Positions 1 to 4,602 of a stretch of 6,565 nt of DNA are shown here, one piece after another. This DNA comes from Candidatus Portnoybacteria bacterium CG02_land_8_20_14_3_00_45_8 (GTDB lineage: Bacteria; Patescibacteriota; Minisyncoccia; Portnoybacterales; GWB1-42-6). Both the position numbers and the translations under genes were made by a program. The notes under the pieces are model-generated. The model saw only the letters and a list, made by a program, of their open reading frames with translations, did no database searches and was not told the DNA's origin. Numbering within the stretch: the first letter of the stretch is position 1; each line of letters begins with the position of its first letter. The stretch covers positions 1-6,565 of the forward strand of contig PEUE01000043.1 of assembly GCA_002780785.1 (NCBI GenBank), read 5' to 3'.

Positions 1-107
1 CCGCCTCGCCCAACGTAAAAAGACAAAGAAGCGGAGGCGTCTGCGACACATTTTTCTTGACGGCTGGCCTCGCTTAGAAAAAATAACGAGATTAATCTTT
101 TATAAGA
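1..107. other. Upstream spacer or tail of an unidentified gene
   Basis: No recognisable gene. On the + strand, the frame starting at base 2 stays open to a TAA at 131-133 and would give a very basic 43-residue tail overlapping gatA by 26 bases; another frame stops at 75-77. Neither resembles GatC, the expected partner of GatA. Complementary pieces (CGCCTC at 2-7 with GAGGCG at 34-39; AAGCG at 29-33 with CGCTT at 71-75) suggest hairpin-rich spacer DNA like the other spacers here. A TTGACG at 57-62 has no good -10 partner, so no promoter is called. Confidence 0.3.
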
Positions 108-1568
108 ATGGATCTAACCAAATTAACAATTAAACAATCCCACGACGGCTTAGTAGCCAAGGAGTTTTCGGCTAAAGAGTTAACCGAAGCATTTTTGGCG
201 CGCATAAAAAAAGAAGATACTAAAATTCACGCGTATCTGGAAATAACCGCTGATTTGGCGCAAAAGGCGGCGGCGGAAGCTGATGATAAAATCAAGGCCG
301 GGGAAAATATTGGGTTGCTGGAAGGCGTGCCCTGCGCCATTAAAGATAACTTGTTGGTAGAGGGAAAAAAGTGCACGGCGGCGTCAAAAATTCTGGCTGA
401 CTATATTGCGCCTTATGACGCCGCGGTAGTAAAAAAACTAAAATCAGCCGGCGCGGTGATATTGGGTAAATTGAATATGGACGAGTTTGCGATGGGCTCC
501 TCCACCGAAAACTCAGCCTTTGGGCCGACGCGCAACCCGCATGATTTAGAACGGGTGCCGGGCGGCTCTTCGGGCGGTTCGGCCGCGGCCGTGGCGGCCA
601 ACGAGTGTGTCTATGCTTTGGGCTCTGATACCGGCGGTTCAATTAGGCAGCCGGCTTCCTTTTGCGGTGTGGTTGGCCTTAAACCGACCTACGGGGCGGT
701 CTCCCGTTACGGCCTGATGGCTATGGCTTCCTCGCTTGACCAGATTGGGACCTTAACCAAAAACGTGGCAGATTGCCGGGCTGTTTTTGAGGTCATCAAA
801 GGTAAGGATCCGCGGGATTCAACTAGCGCTAGTTTTCCTCAAGCCACTAAGTTTAAGCTAGAAGCCAAGAATTTAAAAATTGGTTTGCCCAAAGAATATT
901 TTGCCAAGGGGTTGGATAAAGAAGTTGAGAAGTTGGTCCGGCAGGCGATTGATAAATTAGTTAAGCAGGGCGCGCGCGTTGAGGAAATTAGTTTGCCGCA
1001 TTCCGAATACGCTCTGGCTTGCTACTATATCATTATGGCTTCGGAGGTCTCGGCGAATTTAGCTCGCTACGACGGCATCAAATACGGCTACTCGGCCGGC
1101 GCCGACCAAAAACAAGAAACAAATAATCTTTTAGATGTTTATCTGAAATCGCGCCAGCATGGTTTTGGCGATGAAGTCCGCCGACGCGTGATGCTGGGCA
1201 CTTATTCGTTGTCTTTCGGCTACTACGACGCCTATTATCTGCGGGCGCAAAAAGTGCGAACCAAAATTTTGTCAGATTTTAGTCAGGCCTTTGATAAGGT
1301 TGATTTGATAATGACGCCGGTAGCGCCAACGCCTGCTTTCAAGCTCGGCGAAAAAATTGATGACCCGGTTACGATGTATCTTTCTGATATTTATACGGTG
1401 CCGGTTAATTTGGCCGGCGTACCGGCGTTGTCTTTGCCCTGCGGTCAGGTGGAGAAACTACCAGTGGGGCTGCAAATTATCGGTAAACATTTTTCCGAAG
1501 AGCTAATCTTTCAGGCGGCGGAGCTCGCCGAGGCACTTATCAAAGGCGGAAATCCGCTATACAATTAA
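108..1568 (+). CDS. gatA: Glu-tRNA(Gln)/Asp-tRNA(Asn) amidotransferase subunit A
   Basis: GatA is the glutaminase subunit of the cytosolic GatCAB complex. It releases ammonia from glutamine, which GatB uses to convert Glu-tRNA(Gln) to Gln-tRNA(Gln) and/or Asp-tRNA(Asn) to Asn-tRNA(Asn). The 486-residue product is full length for the family. The amidase-signature triad is visible: Lys79 in AIKD, the cis-Ser Ser154 in PGGSSGGS and the nucleophile Ser178 in DTGGS, at the same numbers as in the well-studied Staphylococcus aureus enzyme. The start MDLTKLTIKQ is the usual GatA beginning and fixes the ATG, although no Shine-Dalgarno is seen upstream. The next gene begins 6 bases after its stop, so the two are probably cotranscribed. 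gatB and gatC are not in the window. Nothing looks broken. Confidence 0.97.
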   Translation: MDLTKLTIKQSHDGLVAKEFSAKELTEAFLARIKKEDTKIHAYLEITADLAQKAAAEADDKIKAGENIGLLEGVPCAIKDNLLVEGKKCTAASKILADYIAPYDAAVVKKLKSAGAVILGKLNMDEFAMGSSTENSAFGPTRNPHDLERVPGGSSGGSAAAVAANECVYALGSDTGGSIRQPASFCGVVGLKPTYGAVSRYGLMAMASSLDQIGTLTKNVADCRAVFEVIKGKDPRDSTSASFPQATKFKLEAKNLKIGLPKEYFAKGLDKEVEKLVRQAIDKLVKQGARVEEISLPHSEYALACYYIIMASEVSANLARYDGIKYGYSAGADQKQETNNLLDVYLKSRQHGFGDEVRRRVMLGTYSLSFGYYDAYYLRAQKVRTKILSDFSQAFDKVDLIMTPVAPTPAFKLGEKIDDPVTMYLSDIYTVPVNLAGVPALSLPCGQVEKLPVGLQIIGKHFSEELIFQAAELAEALIKGGNPLYN

Positions 1569-1574
1569 AGCACT

Positions 1575-2096
1575 ATGGAGTATTTTTACGACCTCTACGA
1601 CCAAATTTATATTTTTGTATCCTCGGAGCAATTTGCGAACTCTCTTTTGTTCGTGAAGTTGGCCTGTTATTTATTTTCTTTTTTCCTGATTTTTCTTATC
1701 GTGGTGCTGCTAAAAAAGGTTAACGCGGCTTGGTGGATAAAAGAGCGGATTTATGCCTGGGAGTTTGCTATGAGTTCCGGGCCCGACAAGCGCTGGCAGG
1801 GGATTTTGGAACGCTTGCATCGGGGAGACGAAGCCAATATAAAACTCGCCGTAATTGAAGCCGATAATCTCTTTGACAGCATTTTACAGCGCATGGGTTT
1901 GCCGGGCAAAGATATGGATGTGCGTTTGAAAAACTTTGAAGCGCACGAACTCAAAGCCCTGCCGCTGGTCTTAGAAGCGCATCACTTGCGCAACCAGATA
2001 GTCCACGAACCCGGCTTTCAGCTAACTCAAGAGCAAGCCCTGGAGGCCGTTGAAAAATTCGGCGCGGCGCTGAAGGAATTGGAATATTTGTCGTAA
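1575..2096 (+). CDS. Membrane-anchored HEPN-like protein, function unknown
   Basis: I do not recognise a named family. The 173-residue product has one strong hydrophobic segment (about residues 24-47, with LIVVLLKK at its end), then a soluble, helix-rich domain from about residue 85 to 170. That domain carries HHLRNQIVH: Arg139-Asn140-x3-His144, which fits the R-x4-6-H signature of HEPN domains, where a polar residue commonly follows the Arg. HEPN proteins are often RNases (toxins, CRISPR and defence effectors), but many are only binding or scaffold modules. The charge pattern (positive KK and KER after the helix) suggests the HEPN-like part is cytosolic. It sits 6 bases after gatA with no Shine-Dalgarno, so it is probably translated by coupling or from an SD-less start, and a strong terminator follows. 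Whether it cleaves RNA cannot be told from sequence. Confidence 0.7.
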   Translation: MEYFYDLYDQIYIFVSSEQFANSLLFVKLACYLFSFFLIFLIVVLLKKVNAAWWIKERIYAWEFAMSSGPDKRWQGILERLHRGDEANIKLAVIEADNLFDSILQRMGLPGKDMDVRLKNFEAHELKALPLVLEAHHLRNQIVHEPGFQLTQEQALEAVEKFGAALKELEYLS

Positions 2097-2108
2097 AAAA
2101 TAGAGATA

Positions 2109-2142
2109 ATTATAAAAACAGGGTCTCCCCTGTTTTTATAAT
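2109..2142 (+). terminator. Perfect 15-bp terminator hairpin after the gatA unit
   Basis: The arms ATTATAAAAACAGGG (2109-2123) and CCCTGTTTTTATAAT (2128-2142) are perfectly complementary around a TCTC loop. The run of five T inside the right arm and five A inside the left arm makes it a plausible terminator on either strand. It lies 12 bases after the stop of the HEPN-like gene and just before the tRNA promoter. Confidence 0.85.
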
Positions 2143-2146
2143 GTGC

Positions 2147-2175
2147 TTGCCTAAAGGTGTGTTTTTAGTTATACT
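2147..2175 (+). promoter_or_regulatory. Sigma-70-type promoter for the tRNA cluster
   Basis: TTGCCT (2147-2152) and TATACT (2170-2175) are separated by exactly 17 bases, which fits a housekeeping promoter with a start near 2182, about 20 bases before the initiator tRNA. It lies directly after the terminator of the preceding unit. Confidence 0.65.
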
Positions 2176-2202
2176 ATGGTAGTTATAAAATCTTTATTTT
2201 AT

Positions 2203-2273
2203 CGCGGGGTGGAGAAGTAGTATCTCGGGGGTCTCATAAGCCCCAGGCCCGGGTGCAATTCCCGGCCCCGCAA
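2203..2273 (+). tRNA. Initiator tRNA-Met (CAT), unusual core
   Basis: The 71-base cloverleaf folds fully: acceptor 2203-2209/2266-2272, D stem GAGA/TCTC, anticodon stem 2228-2232/2240-2244 with CAT at 2235-2237, T stem CCGGG/CCCGG, discriminator A2273. Two bacterial initiator hallmarks are present: the C1 x A72 mismatch (C2203, A2272) and an A11-T24 pair in the D stem. Odd points: the seven-base D loop is AGTAGTA, without the GG doublet; the T loop begins TGC instead of TTC; and the anticodon stem closes with a T-G pair instead of the third G-C pair normal for initiators. CCA is not encoded. Confidence 0.92.
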
Positions 2274-2285
2274 CACTGAATTATA

Positions 2286-2469
2286 AGCGAAGCTTGAAAT
2301 TGCGGCGCTCGCAAAGAATGAAAATAAACTTTCATTCTTTCCTCACTTGCAATTATTAACGCCGCAAATTAAATGGTGACAGAATTTAATTCAGGCGTTA
2401 TTTTTAAAGGAGTGAGTGAAATGAAGATTCATCTTCATTTCCGAGCGAGTGCAGAAAATATAGCGAAGC
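2286..2469. repeat. Large inverted-repeat (MITE-like) element between tRNA genes
   Basis: Two arms of about 70 bases (2305-2374 and 2384-2452) are diverged inverted copies of each other around a 9-base centre. Matching blocks include GCGCTCGC/GCACTCGC at the outer ends, CTCACT in the middle, and AACGCC plus AATTAAAT next to the centre. Each arm contains its own hairpin: AAAGAATGAAA/TTTCATTCTTT (2313-2323/2330-2340) and GAAATGAAGA/TCTTCATTTC (2418-2427/2432-2441). The 8-base direct repeat AGCGAAGC flanks the whole at 2286-2293 and 2462-2469, as a target duplication would. No coding potential is seen. The alignment was made by eye and needs a few small gaps. Confidence 0.6.
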
Positions 2470-2486
2470 ATACTATTTTTATACGG

Positions 2487-2559
2487 GGCTGCGTAGCTCA
2501 GCGGTTAGAGCGGGCGCTTCATAAGCGTCAGGTCAGTGGTTCAAATCCACTCGCAGCTA
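2487..2559 (+). tRNA. tRNA with CAT anticodon, probably elongator Met
   Basis: A complete 73-base cloverleaf: acceptor GGCTGCG/CGCAGCT (G1-T72 wobble), D stem GCTC/GAGC, anticodon stem GGCGC/GCGTC with CAT at 2520-2522, T stem AGTGG/CCACT, standard T loop TTCAAAT, discriminator A2559, no encoded CCA. The 5' end GGCTGCGTAGCTCAG resembles elongator tRNA-Met. tRNA-Ile(CAT), whose C34 is changed to lysidine by TilS, cannot be excluded from the gene alone. No clear -35 lies upstream, so it may be read from the 2147 promoter; a weak CATACT sits at 2469-2474. Confidence 0.9.
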
Positions 2560-2586
2560 CAAATTTTTCTATCCGAAATATTACTT

Positions 2587-2662
2587 GGGCCGTTAGCGTA
2601 GCCTGGCTTAACGCGTCTCCCTGTCACGGAGAAGATCAGGGGTTCGAATCCCCTACGGCCCG
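2587..2662 (+). tRNA. tRNA-Asp (GTC)
   Basis: A complete 76-base cloverleaf: acceptor GGGCCGT/ACGGCCC, D stem GCGT/ACGC with an 11-base loop containing GG, anticodon stem TCTCC/GGAGA, loop CTGTCAC with GTC at 2623-2625, T stem AGGGG/CCCCT with standard TTCGAAT, and discriminator G2662, an Asp identity base. No CCA is encoded. It follows the previous tRNA by 27 bases and is likely cotranscribed. No convincing terminator follows; TCAGT/ACTGA around 2666-2690 is only 5 bp. Confidence 0.96.
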
Positions 2663-2721
2663 CAGTCAGTTTTTGATGTCGAGATACTGAAAAGTGTCAT
2701 TAGGGGGTGTTAATAAAAAAT

Positions 2722-3162
2722 ATGATAACTTTACAGAAGGCCACAATTGAAGACTTGGGAATTTTGTTGCGGATAGAAAAAAATGTTTCAAATTTGAAAA
2801 CATATTCTGCAATGGTAACTGAAGAAGAATGGAGAGAGGAGCTATCTAAAAGTACTGTATATCTCATTGAAAAAGATGGTGTTGCGATTGGAGACATTAG
2901 TTATGAAATAAAAGGAGACAGCCATGCATATTTGAGTGGCTTTGCAATAATTCCCGAGTTTCAGGGGCAAGGTATAGGGCAAGAAGTTTTGACTAAAATT
3001 TTAGAAGAATTAAAAAATATGCGCAGAATTGATCTTGCGGTTCATCCGCATAATGTGCATGCAGTAATGTTATATCTTTCATTTGGTTTTATTATAGAGT
3101 CACGGAAAGATAATTATTTCGGTGACGGCGAACCAAGAATCATTTTAGCAAAGACTAAATAA
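2722..3162 (+). CDS. GNAT family N-acetyltransferase
   Basis: A 146-residue single-domain GNAT protein, predicted to move an acetyl group from acetyl-CoA to an amine; the acceptor is unknown. The N-terminus MITLQKATIEDL is a typical beta1-alpha1 start. The acetyl-CoA pyrophosphate loop (motif A) is QGQGIG at residues 81-86, after the strand ending FAIIPEF. Motif B is seen as HPHNVHAV then LYLSFGF (about 108-123), including the Tyr118 often used as general acid. The ATG at 2722 is preferred over a GTG at 2707 because it gives the family start and is preceded by GGGGGTG (2703-2709), which can pair with the anti-SD by one wobble, though 12 bases away. It is more AT-rich than gatA and pheS. It follows the tRNA-Asp gene and may be an accessory gene. 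RimI-like ribosomal acetylation is possible but not shown. Confidence 0.88.
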   Translation: MITLQKATIEDLGILLRIEKNVSNLKTYSAMVTEEEWREELSKSTVYLIEKDGVAIGDISYEIKGDSHAYLSGFAIIPEFQGQGIGQEVLTKILEELKNMRRIDLAVHPHNVHAVMLYLSFGFIIESRKDNYFGDGEPRIILAKTK

Positions 3163-3203
3163 GCTCCAACATCGTCCCCTAGCCGCGCATTTTAAAAAAG
3201 CGA
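3163..3203. repeat. Direct repeat, copy 1
   Basis: It begins right after the GNAT stop codon with GCTCCAACATCGTCCC, identical over 16 bases to copy 2 at 3956-3971. Similarity continues more loosely: a variable stretch of about 5 bases, then GC-rich GCGCAT and a T-A6 run ending in GCG. The two copies lie 793 bases apart in the same orientation and bracket the NYN gene. Confidence 0.7.
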
Positions 3204-3247
3204 CGAAGAAATAGCAGAGGAAGCCCTCCTAATAAATAAAAAAATTT

Positions 3248-3792
3248 ATGGAAACTTATAACAAACCAAAGGCGGCGGCCTTTGTTGATATTTCAAACAT
3301 ATTTTATGGAGCAAGGTATGCTAAATGGCGCATTTCTTATAAAAAAATCCAGGAACATCTAGAGAATAAATATGAATTAACCTTTTTTGCCTATATGGTT
3401 GCGAAGATAACAATCCGTCTAACGAAACATTTAAGGAAAGGGCGATAAAACAACAAGGATTTTATAATAAATTAGCCAGCTTAGGAATTAGCGTGTTTAA
3501 AAAACCGCTTCAATATATAGACGGAAAAATTGATGGAGATGTTGATGGCGATATTAAAAATGCCATACATAAGTTTATAAATGACAAGAAGATAGAGTAT
3601 ATTATTTTGTTTTCGGGAGATAAGCATTTTTTACCGGTAATTAAGGAATGCTGTAGCGCCGATAAACGAATTCAGGTTTATTCATTTAGGCAAGTTTTAT
3701 CAGACAAAATAAAAAACTTCGTTTTACAAAATGGTAATAAATGTAATTTTATATATTTAAATAAAAAAAGGAGTGAATTAGAGCATAAATAA
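3248..3792 (+). pseudogene. NYN-domain (LabA/limkain-type, PIN-like) protein, frameshifted
   Basis: The gene is split between two frames. The first part (3248-3448) begins METYNKPK and has FVDISN (Asp14, Asn17), then GARYAKWRISYKK, typical of NYN domains. From about 3394 the other frame continues as YGCEDNNPSNETFKE and runs to the TAA at 3790-3792. Inserting one T into TATATGG (3392-3398) to give TATTATGG restores an AYYGCED junction and a protein of about 181 residues. The second half has the acidic block DGDVDGDIKNAI and LFSGDKHFLPVI. NYN domains are metal-dependent nucleases of the PIN-like fold, using these acidic positions; here the usual SGDxDF reads SGDKHF, with His for the second Asp. 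No Shine-Dalgarno is visible. It is very AT-rich (a sampled line is under 30% G+C). A sequencing error, a true pseudogene, or recoding at the nearby T6 run are all possible. Confidence 0.8.
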
Positions 3793-3815
3793 AAGACACG
3801 CAATCTATAAAAAAG

Positions 3816-3857
3816 CTTGTCAATGTCTTGACAAGGCAAACGCAAAAGGAATATCAT
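3816..3857 (+). promoter_or_regulatory. Promoter with palindrome overlapping the -35 box
   Basis: TTGACA (3828-3833, consensus -35) and TATCAT (3852-3857, five of six -10 bases) are 18 bases apart, so transcription would start near 3864. The -35 lies inside the right arm of a perfect 8-bp palindrome, CTTGTCAA (3816-3823) and TTGACAAG (3828-3835) with a TGTC spacer. This is the arrangement expected of a repressor operator, but could be coincidental. No protein gene follows within reach; the transcript would run into the terminator at 3899-3924. Confidence 0.5.
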
Positions 3858-3860
3858 AAA

Positions 3861-3924
3861 GCTGTAAGATGTAATCCGTTCATTTTGAGCGGAAACAGCA
3901 AAAACCTCCTAACGGGGGTTTTTG
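3861..3924 (+). ncRNA. Candidate small structured RNA, about 60 nt
   Basis: Between the promoter at 3828-3857 and the terminator at 3899-3924 is a short stretch with its own fold. GCTGT (3861-3865) can pair with ACAGC (3895-3899), enclosing a 7-bp hairpin CCGTTCA/TGAGCGG (3876-3882/3886-3892, one T-G pair, TTT loop). The terminator hairpin follows directly. No open reading frame is evident. I know no family with this sequence. It could be a small regulatory RNA, the remnant of a leader, or chance structure. If the start is near 3864 the outer 5-bp stem would be incomplete. Confidence 0.35.
3899..3924 (+). terminator. Intrinsic terminator
   Basis: CAAAAACCTCC (3899-3909) pairs over 11 bp (one T-G) with GGGGGTTTTTG (3914-3924) around a TAAC loop. 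The five T in the right arm serve as the U-tract. It would end the candidate small RNA and any read-through from the NYN gene. Confidence 0.8.
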
Positions 3925-3955
3925 TATAGCTTAGAGCCTATTCTCCATAATATAC

Positions 3956-3998
3956 GCTCCAACATCGTCCCATATACGCCGCATATCAAAAAAACCGC
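3956..3998. repeat. Direct repeat, copy 2
   Basis: GCTCCAACATCGTCCC (3956-3971) repeats the sequence after the GNAT gene exactly, followed by a diverged GCCGCAT and a poly-A run that leads into the next terminator. With copy 1 it brackets the NYN gene and the candidate small RNA. Confidence 0.7.
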
Positions 3999-4016
3999 TT
4001 ATTTGAGCGGTTTTTT
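3989..4016 (+). terminator. Bidirectional-type terminator hairpin
   Basis: AAAAAACCGCT (3989-3999) and AGCGGTTTTTT (4006-4016) form a perfect 11-bp stem with the loop TATTTG. The A-run before and T-run after suit termination on both strands. It lies inside the tail of direct-repeat copy 2 and separates the NYN segment from the next transcription unit. Confidence 0.85.
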
Positions 4017-4064
4017 GGCCTCTTGGGTTAATGGGTTTTATCCACATTTTTATCTATTTTGCCC

Positions 4065-4093
4065 TTGTTTTTTACTTCAAAATCTGGTAAAAT
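4065..4093 (+). promoter_or_regulatory. Extended -10 promoter for the membrane-protein/pheST unit
   Basis: TTGTTT (4065-4070) and TAAAAT (4088-4093) are 17 bases apart, with TG at 4085-4086, two bases before the -10, as in extended -10 promoters. Transcription would start near 4100, giving a leader of about 16 bases before the ATG at 4116. It is the only good promoter seen ahead of pheS. Confidence 0.6.
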
Positions 4094-4115
4094 TAAAACA
4101 GGGAAAAATCTGCTT

Positions 4116-4487
4116 ATGACGCTCAAAACTTACCTTTGGCTGATAGCGCTCGCCAGCTTCGTGGCGCTGGGTTGTTTTTTGGGAATTTTGTGGTGTTTCT
4201 CGCCGCAAAACGCCAACCCGACGATTTTAATTCTATTGTTTTTAAGTTTGTTTCTGGCGATGTGCGGCTTTTTCAGCTTGTTCGGATTTTACTGGCGGCG
4301 GAAGAGAAATAAAACCAAGCCGGCCGAACATTTTTTGGGCACGTCTTTTCGGGAAGGCACTTTGCTTAGCTTGCTTCTAATCGGTTTTTTGCTGATGCAG
4401 TTGGGCGGCGTGTTTTACTGGTGGACATCGTCAATTTTTTTAATAATCGTGGTGGCAATTGAAATTGCCTTTTTGCAGCAGGAATAA
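4116..4487 (+). CDS. Small four-helix integral membrane protein, unknown function
   Basis: The 123-residue protein is not recognised. It has four hydrophobic segments at about residues 5-27, 36-58, 80-100 and 103-120. A basic loop, WRRKRNKTKP (60-69), lies between the second and third and by the positive-inside rule faces the cytosol. The third segment begins with SFREGTLLSLLLIG, a pattern I associate with anonymous Patescibacteria membrane proteins, from memory only. The ATG at 4116 is chosen over an upstream TTG at 4059 because the extra 19 residues are basic and unlike the rest, and because that TTG lies within the promoter. Only a weak GGGA precedes it. It is 115 bases upstream of pheS, and may share its transcript, but the spacer holds a large inverted repeat. 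Confidence 0.75.
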   Translation: MTLKTYLWLIALASFVALGCFLGILWCFSPQNANPTILILLFLSLFLAMCGFFSLFGFYWRRKRNKTKPAEHFLGTSFREGTLLSLLLIGFLLMQLGGVFYWWTSSIFLIIVVAIEIAFLQQE

Positions 4488-4489
4488 AA

Positions 4490-4591
4490 AACATATAAAC
4501 ATCCGAACATATTAACATAAAAACATAGAGGGATAATTTTGCAGCCGTTCAATTAGATGTTGATGTTAAAATGTTAGTATGTTTGAATGTT
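4490..4591. repeat. AACATNNN octamer array facing its inverted copy
   Basis: AACAT occurs five times with an exact 8-base period (starts 4490, 4498, 4506, 4514, 4522). On the other side of a 30-base centre, ATGTT occurs at 4557, 4563, 4571, 4579 and 4587, the last four again in 8-base steps, with a degenerate ATGAT at 4595. The arms (4490-4526 and 4557-4591) are largely complementary and could form a stem of about 35 bp, with changes concentrated in the three variable bases of each octamer. The right arm ends 11 bases before the pheS start. No coding potential is seen. Confidence 0.8.
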
Positions 4592-4602
4592 AAGATGATT
4601 CT

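Noticed and set aside
2462..2476. Separate promoter for the second CAT tRNA
   Set aside because: CATACT or TACTAT can serve as a weak -10, but no -35 lies at 16-18 bases; cotranscription from 2147 is simpler.
2373..2690. A 105-codon open frame across the tRNA region
   Set aside because: It runs through two well-folded tRNA genes and half of the inverted-repeat element; its residues are translated tRNA sequence.
3163..3178. Integron attC site
   Set aside because: CTCCAAC only loosely resembles the R-Y-Y-Y-A-A-C core (first base wrong), and no matching G-T-T-R-R-R-Y partner forms the folded site; no integrase is present.
3172..3189. Duplicate of the tRNA-Asp 3' end as an integration (att) site
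   Set aside because: TCCCCTA followed by a GC-rich stretch ending CGCA is shared with the tRNA 3' end, but the exact match is only 7 bases and the rest does not align; too short for an att repeat.
3922..4119. A 65-codon open frame over the terminators and promoter
   Set aside because: It covers two terminator structures, the direct repeat and a promoter, with no family resemblance or ribosome-binding site.
4490..4600. A CRISPR array
   Set aside because: The repeat unit is 5 conserved plus 3 variable bases, with an inverted second half and no cas genes; spacing is far too short.
4488..4602. A Phe-rich leader peptide or T-box controlling pheS
   Set aside because: No short frame with clustered Phe codons, no T-box consensus and no terminator/antiterminator pair can be seen; the spacer is taken up by the octamer repeats.
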